Source of the DNA: CAZZCU01 sp964652825
GTDB taxonomy: Bacteria; Bdellovibrionota_B; Oligoflexia; Oligoflexales; CAZZCU01
Direction: 5' to 3'
NCBI GenBank assembly: GCA_964652825.1
Contig: CAZZCU010000004.1
Location: forward strand, 62,001-126,000
Length of the DNA: 64,000 nt
Below, one piece after another: positions 43,516 to 53,400 of this stretch. The notes under the pieces were generated by a model. The model had not been told where the DNA came from and searched no databases. It worked only from the letters and a program-made list of their open reading frames with translations. The position numbers and the translations under genes are program-made. Within the stretch, counting starts at the first letter, position 1. The number at the start of each line of letters is the position of its first letter.

Positions 43516-44691
43516 ATGCGTAAGGATTTGTCGCCGAAAGATTACGAGTCAACCGCGAACTCGGCGCAACCGCTAAACGATGCGTTGTTGCAGTTTTTGG
43601 CTGGCTCGGGTGCGCCCGCAGCGCCGGCGCCGTCGATTATCTCGGCACGTTTGTGCAAGTTGGCGGCGATTTTTGGCATCGGTGCCGCGGTGTATGGCGG
43701 CTGGTTGGTGTCACAGCAACAGCTACAGGCCAGCAAAGAGCCGCAGCAGGTTTACTTTGAGGCGCGTGTGATGGATGCCACGGGACATCCGGTTGCCGGC
43801 GCGACAGTGAGCATCGGTGCAAAGGTTTATGGAGTCACCGATAGTTTCGGTGAGTGGCGGCGTTTTCTGCGCACGCGTTTGGGCAGTACTGTCACCATGA
43901 AAATCGAAAAAAAATTGCCGAACGAAACATTGTCGATTTCCAAACATTTAGTTGTGCCGCTACGTACTGCCAAGGCAGGCGATACGCAGGTTAAAACGAG
44001 TTTGCAATTTGCTGGCAAAGAAGCCAAGGGTAACGACACCGTCGCCCCGGTGGCAGCGACGCCAGTGCAAGTACCAGCTCCAGTTCAAGTCCCAGCAGTG
44101 GAGCCAGTAGCAGCGCCAGTGCGGACGGTAGTCGCTGAGGAAAAGGGTGTTGAGCAATGGACCTTTGCCGATCAGATGCGCGCGAAGCAACTACGCGAGA
44201 ATGTTGTGCCGCTGCTGCAAAACAAATTAAGCGAAGCGGCATTGCGGCTAAAAGCCTTGCGTGTTCGGCATCTTGCGGTGAAGGGTGGCCTTGGGTTGAT
44301 TCTGGTGCAGTTTGAAGATGCGGCTGCGCCCGGCAAAGTTCATAAATTGTTACGTAACTATACCAATGATCCGCAGCAGACCGCCGCGGCGATTGTTGTC
44401 GCTGCGCAACAAGTACTTGCAGGTGGTCGCAGCCAACGTGACTATCAGCGCGTACGCGTACCAGTATACGGTCGTCTTCCTGCCGATGCGCACGTTTTTG
44501 CTTCGGGCTTCGTCGGCGAAAAACGTTCGGAACATGATTACGAAATCTGGGGACCGCGTAACGGTGAGATCAATCTGACCATCGTTTCGCCTGATGGTAT
44601 CCGCTACCGCAATCGCGTCACCATCAACAACGGTGTCGCACGACCCGTACATCTTCCCGCCGCCAGCGTGGCGAGCCGCCTGAACCAGTAG
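43516..44691 (+). CDS. Membrane-anchored protein with carboxypeptidase-regulatory-like domain
   Basis: 391 residues from an ATG with AGGGAG eight bases upstream; 47 more open codons precede it without support. A cytosolic tail of about 35 residues is followed by one transmembrane segment (about 42-62, LAAIFGIGAAVYGGWLV). A beta-sandwich domain at about 73-145 matches the carboxypeptidase-D regulatory-like pattern (ARVMDATGHPVAGATVSIG). A Pro/Val/Ala-rich linker leads to a helical segment and a second beta-rich domain near 325-385 (SPDGIRYRNRVTINNG). It is divergent from the envelope run and may connect inner membrane and envelope layers; the function is unknown. Confidence 0.7.
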   Translation: MRKDLSPKDYESTANSAQPLNDALLQFLAGSGAPAAPAPSIISARLCKLAAIFGIGAAVYGGWLVSQQQLQASKEPQQVYFEARVMDATGHPVAGATVSIGAKVYGVTDSFGEWRRFLRTRLGSTVTMKIEKKLPNETLSISKHLVVPLRTAKAGDTQVKTSLQFAGKEAKGNDTVAPVAATPVQVPAPVQVPAVEPVAAPVRTVVAEEKGVEQWTFADQMRAKQLRENVVPLLQNKLSEAALRLKALRVRHLAVKGGLGLILVQFEDAAAPGKVHKLLRNYTNDPQQTAAAIVVAAQQVLAGGRSQRDYQRVRVPVYGRLPADAHVFASGFVGEKRSEHDYEIWGPRNGEINLTIVSPDGIRYRNRVTINNGVARPVHLPAASVASRLNQ

Positions 44692-44789
44692 GAGTAGGTC
44701 GTCGTTTTTCGGCTGACCCTGCGGCATAAACGGTCTAAGATGCGACGTTCGCGCTTTAAATCGGATTGTCAGTCGTTTGGGGGTCGTGG

Positions 44790-46382
44790 TTGAAGACCGA
44801 AGTTTTGATTACTGGTGTATTGCATGACAGTGCCGTCCAACGTTTAACCGCGCAAAAACATCTTCATGTCGTTTACCGTCCCGACGTTCCGCGCAGCGAA
44901 TTGCTGGCGTTGATGGCGAAAGCCCAGGTTTTAATCAGTCGCAGTGAAACCGATGTCGATAAAACCGTGATCGACGCGGCGCCGGAATTAAAAGTTATCG
45001 CGCGCGCCGCGGTTGGTATTGGCAATATCGATGTCGAGTATGCCACGCAACGCGGCATCCTGGTCATTAATTGTCCCGGACAAAATACTAATTCCGCTGC
45101 TGAGCTGACCTTGGGGTTGTTGCTGGCGATGTTGCGTAATATTCCTCCTGCCGGCATGCATGTAAAAGCTGGTGGCTGGGATCGTCATCGTTTCAGCGGT
45201 CGGGAGTTGCGCGGTAAGCGCATCGGTATCGTTGGTTTGGGCAACGTCGGTCATCGTGTTGCGAAGTTCGCGCACGGCTTTGATATGATTGTCGGTGGCT
45301 ATGATCCCTACATCGCGCCAGAAGTGTTTCAGCGTTACGATGCGATTCCCTATAAAACTCTAAAAGAACTGGCCGCGCACTGCGATATTTTAAGCTTTCA
45401 CGTGCCGCTCAATAAAGAAACGCGCAACATGATGACGCGCGAAGTGTTGGAGGCAATGCCGCGTGGCGGTTATCTGTTGAATGTTGCGCGCGGCGGTATT
45501 GTTGATGAGACGTTGCTGGTGGAGATGCTCGATAAACAGCATCTGGCTGGCGCTGCCGTTGATACGTTTGTCAGTGAGCCGACGCCGTTGCCGGCATTAG
45601 TGAAACATCCGGCTGTCTGGTGCACGCCACATATCGGTGCTTCCACTTTGGAGGCGCAGATTGCGATCGGCAACACCGTCGTCGATCAGGTTCTCAAAGC
45701 TGTCGAGGGACTGGTTGTTGATTATCCTGTCAACCTGCCGGCGGTGGGCATCATCGATAATCCCCTGCTCAAAGCTTATGCGGTGTTGGCGGAAAAACTC
45801 GGTGCGATGGTCGGGCAAATGCTGGAATTCAATCCGACTAAGGTCGAGCTGAATTATCGCGGCGATCTGGCGAAGCTGGATTCCTCGTTGATTCGTTTGA
45901 GTTGGACGCGTGGTTATACGGCGCAGATCGTGGATGCTTATGTGTCTTTTGTGAATGTGAATCAGCATTTCTCCAAGCTTGGTATCAAAGTCGAGGAGCG
46001 ACTCGATCCAAGTTTTGAAAGCTACAAGTCAGCACTAAAAGTGGTGGTGTCGGGTGGTAAGGGCGAGAAGCTGGTGATCGGCGGCATCGTCTTTGATGAT
46101 CGTTACCTGCGGGTTTCTTTGATCAATGATTATTATTTTGAAGTTGAGCCAAGCGGCACCTTGTTGGCGATCGAGAATCACGATCGCCCTGGCGTGATTG
46201 GTGATGTCGGACATTTTCTGGCGGCGCGTGGCGTCAACATTGATACTTTTGCCCTAAGTCGTAACCGCAAGGGTGGGATGGCGATGGCGCTGATTCGTAT
46301 TGATACCGAGATTGCAGCCGACGATTTGAGCGCCATGCTGGCGATTCCAAATATCGTCTCGGCAAAGTCGATCGTTCTCTAG
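44790..46382 (+). CDS. serA: D-3-phosphoglycerate dehydrogenase
   Basis: 530 residues from a TTG with GGGGG six bases upstream; an earlier in-frame TTG has no ribosome site. First step of serine synthesis (3-phosphoglycerate to phosphohydroxypyruvate). The NAD motif GIVGLGNVGHRVAKF, NVARGGIVDE, the catalytic Arg/Glu/His regions and HIGAST are all present. The C-terminal half holds the intervening substrate-like domain and an ACT domain (LAIENHDRPGVIGDVGHFLAARGVNI), which in this family senses serine. It is the long, feedback-regulated form of the enzyme. The gene is convergent with the tRNA. Confidence 0.95.
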   Translation: MKTEVLITGVLHDSAVQRLTAQKHLHVVYRPDVPRSELLALMAKAQVLISRSETDVDKTVIDAAPELKVIARAAVGIGNIDVEYATQRGILVINCPGQNTNSAAELTLGLLLAMLRNIPPAGMHVKAGGWDRHRFSGRELRGKRIGIVGLGNVGHRVAKFAHGFDMIVGGYDPYIAPEVFQRYDAIPYKTLKELAAHCDILSFHVPLNKETRNMMTREVLEAMPRGGYLLNVARGGIVDETLLVEMLDKQHLAGAAVDTFVSEPTPLPALVKHPAVWCTPHIGASTLEAQIAIGNTVVDQVLKAVEGLVVDYPVNLPAVGIIDNPLLKAYAVLAEKLGAMVGQMLEFNPTKVELNYRGDLAKLDSSLIRLSWTRGYTAQIVDAYVSFVNVNQHFSKLGIKVEERLDPSFESYKSALKVVVSGGKGEKLVIGGIVFDDRYLRVSLINDYYFEVEPSGTLLAIENHDRPGVIGDVGHFLAARGVNIDTFALSRNRKGGMAMALIRIDTEIAADDLSAMLAIPNIVSAKSIVL

Positions 46383-46410
46383 CTGCCGTGGTAAAATTAA
46401 AGCAGCTTTC
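46381..46410 (+). terminator. Possible weak terminator after serA
   Basis: AGCTGC and GCAGCT can pair across a 15-base loop directly after the serA stop, followed by TTCT. The stem is short and the T-run poor. Confidence 0.3.
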
Positions 46411-46433
46411 TAAGAACAATGATCTTTAAAGAA

Positions 46434-46510
46434 TGGAGCGGGAAAAGGGACTCGAACCCTCGACCTTCGCGATGGCAACGCGACGCTCTAGCCAACTGAG
46501 CTACTCCCGC
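46434..46510 (-). tRNA. tRNA-Gly (anticodon GCC)
   Basis: 77 bases including an encoded CCA end (46434-46436). Read on the minus strand it starts GCGGGAGTAGCTCAGTTGG and shows the acceptor stem GCGGGAG/TTCCCGC (last pair G-T), a normal D arm, an anticodon stem CGCGA-type with the loop TTGCCAT (GCC anticodon at 46474-46476) and the T arm GAGGGTTCGAGTCCC. It lies on its own between serA and the unknown gene at 46563. Confidence 0.97.
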
Positions 46511-46523
46511 ATCGGAGTACCTC

Positions 46524-46553
46524 TTAATAATGAAATCGGTGCTTTAGTGTCAA
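46524..46553 (-). promoter_or_regulatory. Sigma-70-type promoter of tRNA-Gly
   Basis: On the minus strand TTGACA (46548-46553) is followed after 18 bases by TATTAA (46524-46529), which would start transcription a few bases before the tRNA 5' end at 46510. The -35 element overlaps the ribosome site (AAGGA, plus strand) of the divergent gene at 46563. Confidence 0.75.
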
Positions 46554-46562
46554 GGACTTCTC

Positions 46563-47150
46563 ATGATGATGCGACAACTTCGTAAAAAAATGGCGCACGG
46601 CTGGGTCTGGCTAGGGGGCAAAAAAACCGAGGGGCCGATCGCTGGCTCGGGCAGTCAAGCCAAGGCTTTGATGAAGTCAGCACCGGAGCGTTTGAGCCTG
46701 AATTATCGGGTCATGACCGATCCAGAACGTATCGATCATCTTTTTTTCCGGCTGCGTGATGATTTCTACGGTTTGATCGAAAAACACCGGCGCGCACGTC
46801 AGGGGGCATCGCCGTTTATTCGCGAAGCAGGACGCTTGCCGCCGGATCGTCCGTATTTTTATTTGAAGCCGCTAAACGAGCCGGGATGGTTGTTTGAGCG
46901 ATCCGGGCAGGGTTGGACCGTGTCGCGTGCCGAGAAGATCGTCAGCAAAGACACTTTTGTCCGCACATCGCAAGTCTGGGATCAGGTGGTGTTGCACGAG
47001 TCAGAGCCCGGAGTGGCGGCATTGCCACGTGTTTCCTCGCCACAGCTTGGTGCCGAGATGGTGAGTTTTGGTATCTATCAGGACCTGCTGCTGCGCAGTT
47101 TGGGTCTGGGCCTTGAGTCTGGCTCCGCGCGTGCGGGAGAGTCGCGGTGA
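46563..47150 (+). CDS. Unknown protein upstream of the exbB/exbD genes
   Basis: 195 residues, with AAGGA six bases before the ATG (two more ATG codons follow immediately). No signal peptide is present. The N-terminus is strongly basic. The central part is alpha/beta with DPERIDHLFFRLRDDFYGLIEKHRRAR and PYFYLKPL. No domain is recognised. Its stop overlaps the GTG of the next gene (GTGA), so it is coupled to the barrel-like protein and probably part of the same envelope module as exbB and exbD. Confidence 0.7.
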   Translation: MMMRQLRKKMAHGWVWLGGKKTEGPIAGSGSQAKALMKSAPERLSLNYRVMTDPERIDHLFFRLRDDFYGLIEKHRRARQGASPFIREAGRLPPDRPYFYLKPLNEPGWLFERSGQGWTVSRAEKIVSKDTFVRTSQVWDQVVLHESEPGVAALPRVSSPQLGAEMVSFGIYQDLLLRSLGLGLESGSARAGESR

Positions 47151-47785
47151 CTTGGCAATCACGTCTGCGAGCGGTCATAGTTGGTTGCGGGCTCCTTGGG
47201 GGGGCGCTGCCGGCGCTGGGCGGTGTTTTGCTGATTCCGGCCGTGCGCTGGCAAAGCTATGCGTTTCGCCCGTTGGCGGCGGAAGCCACGCCCAACTACT
47301 ATGGCTACGGCGCCGGCTTAACCTTTGGTTATTCATTCAATCAGGTGGTGGATACCGCCATCTTCACCTCTTACAGCCCCGGGACCTTAAAGCAGGCGAA
47401 GTTTCTCGAAGAAGACGCCGTCTTGATCAGTTACGGTGGCGAAGTTGCGTTACGTCTATTCCAGACAGTCTATGTCGCCGTGCGTGCAGGCGAGTTTACC
47501 TATCGCTTGCTCACGCCGACACGGGCGGACGAGGTCCAGGGACGCTGGCGCGGGCCGGGCGTCGGGTTTTCATTAGGCGCGCAGCGTCTCTTTGCCAAGC
47601 ACAGCGGCTTTCAGGCCAGTGTGGACGTCACTTACGCGACCATGAGCCGAGCGGATGCCGCCGCAGATGAGAAACGAAAAATCGATGCTTTCAGTCTAAC
47701 ACTTGCCTATGTCTTCAACGCCAACGATAATCTCTTTAAAGGTGGCGCGTTTCGCGACTTCATTCATTCTTTTTCGGCCTTTTGA
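47147..47785 (+). CDS. Small predicted outer-membrane beta-barrel protein
   Basis: 212 residues from a GTG that overlaps the previous stop. A signal peptide ends near LPALGG. The mature part shows eight or more amphipathic Gly/aromatic strands (YYGYGAGLTFGYSFN, GVGFSLGAQRLF, SLTLAYVFN), like OmpA/OmpW-size barrels. The protein continues past the last strand with FRDFIHSFSAF, ending in Phe. It sits 18 bases before exbB. Confidence 0.7.
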   Translation: MTWQSRLRAVIVGCGLLGGALPALGGVLLIPAVRWQSYAFRPLAAEATPNYYGYGAGLTFGYSFNQVVDTAIFTSYSPGTLKQAKFLEEDAVLISYGGEVALRLFQTVYVAVRAGEFTYRLLTPTRADEVQGRWRGPGVGFSLGAQRLFAKHSGFQASVDVTYATMSRADAAADEKRKIDAFSLTLAYVFNANDNLFKGGAFRDFIHSFSAF

Positions 47786-47803
47786 GCAGTCTTGGGGTAG
47801 TGC

Positions 47804-48430
47804 ATGGGATTTAATATTGTCGATAAGTTAATGGGTTTGACTCTGCTCGGTAGTGAGTGGGTGTTGTGGCTGCTGATTATTTTAAGCATTGTGTCGGTGG
47901 CGATTACTTTGGAGCGCGTGCTATTTTTTTACAAGATGCGTCTCAACTTTCCGCAGTTCGCCGAAGCATTGTCGTCGGATTTGCAGCGCAATGATATCGC
48001 TGCCGCCAAGCACCGTTGCGAGGGTAATCCTGCGATTGAATGTCAGGTGGCTTTGCGCGCATTGAATCAAGGTGATCGTGGTGTTAAGGCGATGGAAGAA
48101 TCGATGTCGGGTTTTTTGATCGGCGAGCGACAATATCTCGATCGCGGTCTGGTGGTGCTTGGTACACTTGGTAACAATGCGCCGTTTATTGGTTTGTTCG
48201 GTACGGTGATCGGGATTATTCAGGCGTTTCATGCGCTGGCTGCGAATCCCGCTGGCGGTCCATCAGTGGTGATGGCCGGGATTTCCGAGGCGCTGATTGC
48301 AACCGCTGTTGGTTTGTTGGTGGCGATTCCCGCGGTTATTGCGTTCAATGGTTTTCAACGCGTGGTCAAGCGACGAATCGCCAACTCCGAGGCGGTGATC
48401 AAATTGATTTCCGCGCAGTATCATTCGTAA
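47804..48430 (+). CDS. exbB: ExbB/TolQ/MotA-family proton channel protein
   Basis: 208 residues. Three hydrophobic segments are at about 20-40, 115-140 and 160-185. The family signature around the third, GNNAPFIGLFGTVIGIIQAFHAL and ISEALIATAVGLLVAIPAVIAFN, is clear. It forms the inner-membrane pentameric proton channel with ExbD and energises outer-membrane transporters or other envelope machines. exbD follows after 37 bases. No tonB is seen nearby. Confidence 0.92.
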   Translation: MGFNIVDKLMGLTLLGSEWVLWLLIILSIVSVAITLERVLFFYKMRLNFPQFAEALSSDLQRNDIAAAKHRCEGNPAIECQVALRALNQGDRGVKAMEESMSGFLIGERQYLDRGLVVLGTLGNNAPFIGLFGTVIGIIQAFHALAANPAGGPSVVMAGISEALIATAVGLLVAIPAVIAFNGFQRVVKRRIANSEAVIKLISAQYHS

Positions 48431-48467
48431 TTTAGTCGTGCAATAGCCCCAGGGGGCGAGGTGAGTT

Positions 48468-48872
48468 ATGTCAGGCGGTACTGATAACAGTGATGACGAA
48501 ATCACCGGGATTAACGTGACACCTTTGGTGGACGTGATGCTGGTGTTATTGATTATTTTCATGGTCACGGCGACTTATATTGCCAATCAGGCCATCGGTG
48601 TTAATTTGCCAAAAGCCGCCAGTGGCGAAGACCCGGGGGCGAAAAATCTGGCTTTTGTTCTTGATAAGGATGAAAACCTGTTTATGAATGGCACAGCGAT
48701 CAGTTTTGACAACCTGGCTGCGCTGATCGGCGAAGAACGCAGCAAAAAAGCTGATTTACAGGCATTGATTTCCGCCGACCGGGAGACTCCGCACGGCGCC
48801 GTTATAAAACTCATTGATGGCATTCGCAGAAACGGTATAACGGAATTTGCCATTAACGTGGAATCTATGTAA
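48468..48872 (+). CDS. exbD: ExbD/TolR-family protein
   Basis: 134 residues with GAGGTG before the ATG. A short cytoplasmic start contains ITGINVTPLVDVMLVLLIIFMVTA, where the aspartate (Asp22-24 region) is the conserved proton-carrying residue in the single transmembrane helix. The periplasmic domain (45-134) follows the ExbD/TolR fold. The partner ExbB is encoded just upstream. The target could be the barrel-like protein encoded two genes earlier, which is inference. Confidence 0.92.
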   Translation: MSGGTDNSDDEITGINVTPLVDVMLVLLIIFMVTATYIANQAIGVNLPKAASGEDPGAKNLAFVLDKDENLFMNGTAISFDNLAALIGEERSKKADLQALISADRETPHGAVIKLIDGIRRNGITEFAINVESM

Positions 48873-48922
48873 TTAATTCTGCTGGCGTTTTTGGCTGGTC
48901 TCTGATGCGGAAATGATCACTC

Positions 48923-50383
48923 TTGGCGCACCTCGACAACAACTCGCCGCTGACTCGCGATGACTGCCGCCAGGTGGTGGAAGAGTCTGTATTCCGTTTG
49001 CGTCCCCCCGATTATTGCAGCAAATACCCGAAATGGCCCGGACAGGTTGGACTGGAGATCGAAGTGCTCGCTTTGCGCGGACACGCGCTCGATCAGTACG
49101 GCAAACCAGCGTTAGTGTCGTTGCATGAAGGGCAGGCGAATCTGGGTACGGCTATTGAGAAGATCGCCTCTGATCAAGGCTGGAACTGCGATTATTTTCC
49201 GGAAGATAAACAGACCGGCACGCCGCAGATGCTAAAAGGCGCCAAACTACAACACGGCGACAATCTGAGTTTTGAGCCTGGTGGTCAATTTGAATATTCA
49301 TCGATTCCCTATCCTTGTTTAAATGATGCCCTGAAACGCATGACTGATGTTCAGGCGATTTTCGCCACGCATCTGTCCGAGTTTGATATCGGTTTGTTGC
49401 AGGTAGGTATGAATCCCTGGCAGACGCCGGATGAGGTTGGTCTGCAAATGCCAAAAGCGCGTTATCGCGCCATGGATCAGTATTTTCGACGGATCGGTCC
49501 TTATGGACCGCGGATGATGCGGCAGACGTGTACGGTGCAGGTGAATCTGGATTTCGGGCCGGATGGAAGCACGCTAGCAAAACGCTATTTGCTCGGGCAT
49601 TTATTGGCACCGATTGCGACAGCGACGTTTGCGAATTCGCCGATCGTCGATGGCAGACTTACCGACTATGCGAGTTTTCGGTCGTTGTGTTGGCGGCACA
49701 TTGATCCGTTGCGTACCGGTGCACCCGATTTGACGATGATTGCCAAGACATTGACTAAGCAAGCTTGTGTGGATGCTTACCTGGATTTTTTGTTGGCGGC
49801 GCCGGTGATTTTCGTCACGGAGGCGAATTACGCGTTACCACAACGCGTCACTACGTTTGCTGAGTGGCTGCAGCAGCCACTGTTTGGTCTGAGCCCCACC
49901 CGCGCGGATTTGGACGCGCATTTATCATTGTTGTTTCCGGAAGCTCGGCCGCGTGGTTTTATCGAGTTGCGTTCTGTTGATAGCCAGAGCCGCGTATGGC
50001 AGGCTGTACCAGCGGCTTATTATACGGGATTGCTTTATGACGGCCAGGCGTTGGATGCGGCTTTGACCAGATTGTTGCCCTTACTGCCCGAGCTGGGCGA
50101 GCTTTTACAGGCCGCGGCGCGTGGCCTGCGTGATCAACGCTTGGGCGGTCTGGCGCTGGAGATGATGACGTTGGCGCGCGAAGGGTTTTCTCGTTTGCCA
50201 ACGTGCTTCAAAGGCGAGGAAACCGAACGGGCGTTGCAGGTATATGCGCAGCATTTTGTGGAGAGGCAACGAACACCAGCGGATGATATTGTCGATTTAG
50301 CGGCGCACGGCGCGCATAATTTTATGACGCGTGATTTTTATGATCAGTTACATGCATCCTGGCAAAACCAGGTTACTCAATAG
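48923..50383 (+). CDS. gshA: Glutamate-cysteine ligase family 2 (GCS2) enzyme
   Basis: 486 residues from a TTG. Matches the GCS2/plant-type glutamate-cysteine ligase fold: VGLEIEVLAL (metal-binding glutamates), GDNLSFEPGGQFEYSS, MMRQTCTVQVNLDF, IDPLRTG and a C-terminal helical part. The enzyme ligates glutamate to cysteine, the first step to glutathione or, in related EgtA enzymes, ergothioneine. No glutathione synthetase is seen here. The TTG is the first possible start after an in-frame TGA, and no strong ribosome site precedes it. The gene is 18 bases upstream of glutamate dehydrogenase. Confidence 0.88.
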   Translation: MAHLDNNSPLTRDDCRQVVEESVFRLRPPDYCSKYPKWPGQVGLEIEVLALRGHALDQYGKPALVSLHEGQANLGTAIEKIASDQGWNCDYFPEDKQTGTPQMLKGAKLQHGDNLSFEPGGQFEYSSIPYPCLNDALKRMTDVQAIFATHLSEFDIGLLQVGMNPWQTPDEVGLQMPKARYRAMDQYFRRIGPYGPRMMRQTCTVQVNLDFGPDGSTLAKRYLLGHLLAPIATATFANSPIVDGRLTDYASFRSLCWRHIDPLRTGAPDLTMIAKTLTKQACVDAYLDFLLAAPVIFVTEANYALPQRVTTFAEWLQQPLFGLSPTRADLDAHLSLLFPEARPRGFIELRSVDSQSRVWQAVPAAYYTGLLYDGQALDAALTRLLPLLPELGELLQAAARGLRDQRLGGLALEMMTLAREGFSRLPTCFKGEETERALQVYAQHFVERQRTPADDIVDLAAHGAHNFMTRDFYDQLHASWQNQVTQ

Positions 50384-50401
50384 TTAGATAGGACGAGATC
50401 A

Positions 50402-53400
50402 ATGTCACCCATAATCAGAAAACCAGTGAAAAAAGTTGGTACTCTTGACGAAGATATTATCGAAGCATCGTCAACGACACAGCAATCATCCAGCGATACT
50501 GTTAAGACGGGCGAAGAACTAACCAACTATATCGAGGATATCGCCGAGACGGTGAAAGTTGGTATCGATCAAAGTATTTCGATGCTGACGCCGTGGTTTT
50601 TTAACAACATGCCGCAAATTTATTATCAGACGACGCCGCGTCAGGAAAAAGTGCGGCACCTGTCGGCGATTATCACCGGTCACGTGTTTGAAACCAAACA
50701 GACCGTGGAATTATGGGATCGTGATCGCTCGAAAGTGACGTTTATTGGTCCGGGCGATGATCGGGAAATCGTGCTCAACATGACGCATCGCCTACAGGCG
50801 ATTAACCTGAAGATGGGTGCCGTGTATTTCTCGCGCGATAAATTGTTATTTTTATCGACATTCTTTTGCCAAAGTGTGCGTGATCTTGATCTTAAAAACC
50901 AGCGTATCGTTGATAAGATCGCCTCGGCGCGCAAAATGATGGTCGAGGAATTTCCGGACGAAGGCGACGCGATCGATCGCTATTTGCATTCGCTGGATAA
51001 TGATTTTGTGATTTATGCGACGGCGGCGCGCCTGCACATTACTTATCGTATGTATCGCTATATGCAGACTCACGAGGGCGCGCATACCTTTGTTGAGACT
51101 TTCGATGATAATACCAAGAGGATTCGTCTATCGCTCGGCATGAAGAACGCGCAGCCGGCGGCGGTGGCGGAATCCATCATTCACCTGATCCATCGTTACA
51201 ATTATTCGGTGGTGCGGGTATTTATCGTCAACTTCGAGAAGGGCCTCAAAGAGCCGATCTCAGTCTTTCATTTTATTCTCGGGACGTCGGACGATTCGGA
51301 CGTTTTAGTGGATTCGATTCCCATGCGGCGCTTGAACAAGGCACTACGTACCTTGGGTTGGGTGGATGTGGATGCGTTTGAGGATTTTGCGCGCGAGCCG
51401 TATAATTTTTCCATCAACGCCGCCAACCTGGTGCGGGCGATGGCGACCTGGGCGCATTTGTTCTTGGGTAAAGACAATCCCTATATTTATTCGCAATACA
51501 AGATTCAGTCGACCTTCTTCAAGTACGCACAACTCACCGCGAGTCTGGTGGAGTTATTTCGGATCAAGTTTGATCCGTTGAAGGCAAAGGATCGGCAGGA
51601 AAATCGCTTTGCTACCTTCTCGGACAGTGTCTATCACCAGGTGGATGAATTGATCGAGGAAGTCGATCGCAATATTTTCCGTGAGTCGCTGAATTTCATT
51701 AATCACATTTTGCGCACGAATTATTTCCTGGCGACCAAAACGGGTCTGGCATTCCGGATGTCGCCGGACGTGTTGAATCCCAAATATTATGCGAACAAGC
51801 CGTTTGGTATCTTTTTTATCATCGGGCGAGATTTCCGGTGTTTCCAGGTGCGTTGGAAGGATATCGCCCGCGGTGGTTTGCGGGTAGTGATGCCGCGCAG
51901 TGCTGCTGATTACGATTATGCGTTATCGGGCTTGTTTGACGAAGTCTATGGTCTCTCCTATGCGCAGCAACTCAAGAATAAAGATATTCCTGAGGGCGGC
52001 TCCAAAGCCGTGTTGGTACTCAAGCCAGGCGGCCATCGTGATCAGGCCGTGCGGCGGGCGGTGAACGCTCTGTTGGATTTATTGGTGGCCGAAGACGAGT
52101 CGCATGAAGGACCCGCTGATGATCTGATGAGTTACTACAACAAGGAAGAGATTATTTATCTTGGTCCTGATGAAAACATCACCAATGAGCTTATTGAGTG
52201 GATTCCGGCACAGGCGGCGCGGCGCGGCTACAAGTACGCGTCGGCTTTCATGTCGTCGAAACCCGGTGAAGGGATCAACCACAAAGAGTATGGGGTGACG
52301 TCCGAGGGTTTGAACGTGTTTGTCACCAACATGCTGCACTTTCTCGGTGTGGATCCAAAGCGCGATACGTTTACGATTAAAATGACCGGTGGTCCGGATG
52401 GCGACGTTGCTGGTAATGAGTTGCGGATTTTGCATCGCGAGTTTGGCGAGAACGCACGTGTGGTCGCGATTAGCGATGGCTTTGGCGCCGCCTACGATCC
52501 GCAAGGACTGAATTGGGCGGAGTTGTTGCGATTGGTGGCGGCTGGTTTATCGATCGCCGAGTTCAATGCGAAAATGTTGAGCCAGAACAGCGGTGCTTTT
52601 GTTATCACGGCTGATACCAGCGAAAATACCCGTCTGCGTAATGAGCTGTTCTTCAAAGTTTACGCCGATATCTTTATTCCCGCCGGTGGCCGACCTTATT
52701 CCGTTAATGATAAAAACTGGGAAAAATTCCTTGGTGCCGATGGGCGACCGACGTTGAAGGCGGTTGTCGAAGGGGCCAATATTTTCTTCACCGCGGAGGC
52801 TCGCAATCGCTTGCAAGAGCAAGGCGTTTTGATCATCAAGGATTCGAGCGCCAATAAAACCGGTGTGATTTGTTCGTCCTTTGAAATCATCGCTTCGTTG
52901 ACGCTCAGTACCAAGGAATTCATGGAGATCAAAGAAGAGTACGTGAAGCAGGTACTCGATATCCTGCGACAGAAAGCTGATAACGAGGCTAAGTTGTTGT
53001 TCCGGGCGTATCAGGAAAGCGGAGCGCGTAAGACACTGGTTGAGTTGTCGATGGAAATCTCGCGTGAGATTAATGATTTGACCGATCTCATGCTTGATGA
53101 ATTAACCAAACGCCAGGAAGAAATCCTCAGCGATCCGACTTGTAACGACATCATTATCAAACACTGTCCGCCGGTGTTGGTGCGGTTATATCGTGATCGC
53201 ATCGAGTCGATGCTGCCGCCGGCGCACAAGATCGCGATCATCGCTGCTTATATCGCCAGCTATATTATTTATCGCGAGGGCTTGGGTTGGATGGCGCGTC
53301 TGCCGGAGGCCGAGCGCTACACCGCCGCCAAGACTTATATGGAAAAAGATTTGGAGGCGACAGCGTTGGTATCGGCGATCGAAAGCTCCGGCCTGGAGCA

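Noticed and set aside
52079..52504. 141-codon minus-strand open frame within glutamate dehydrogenase
   Set aside because: Antisense shadow of the catalytic domain of a complete gene; no signature.
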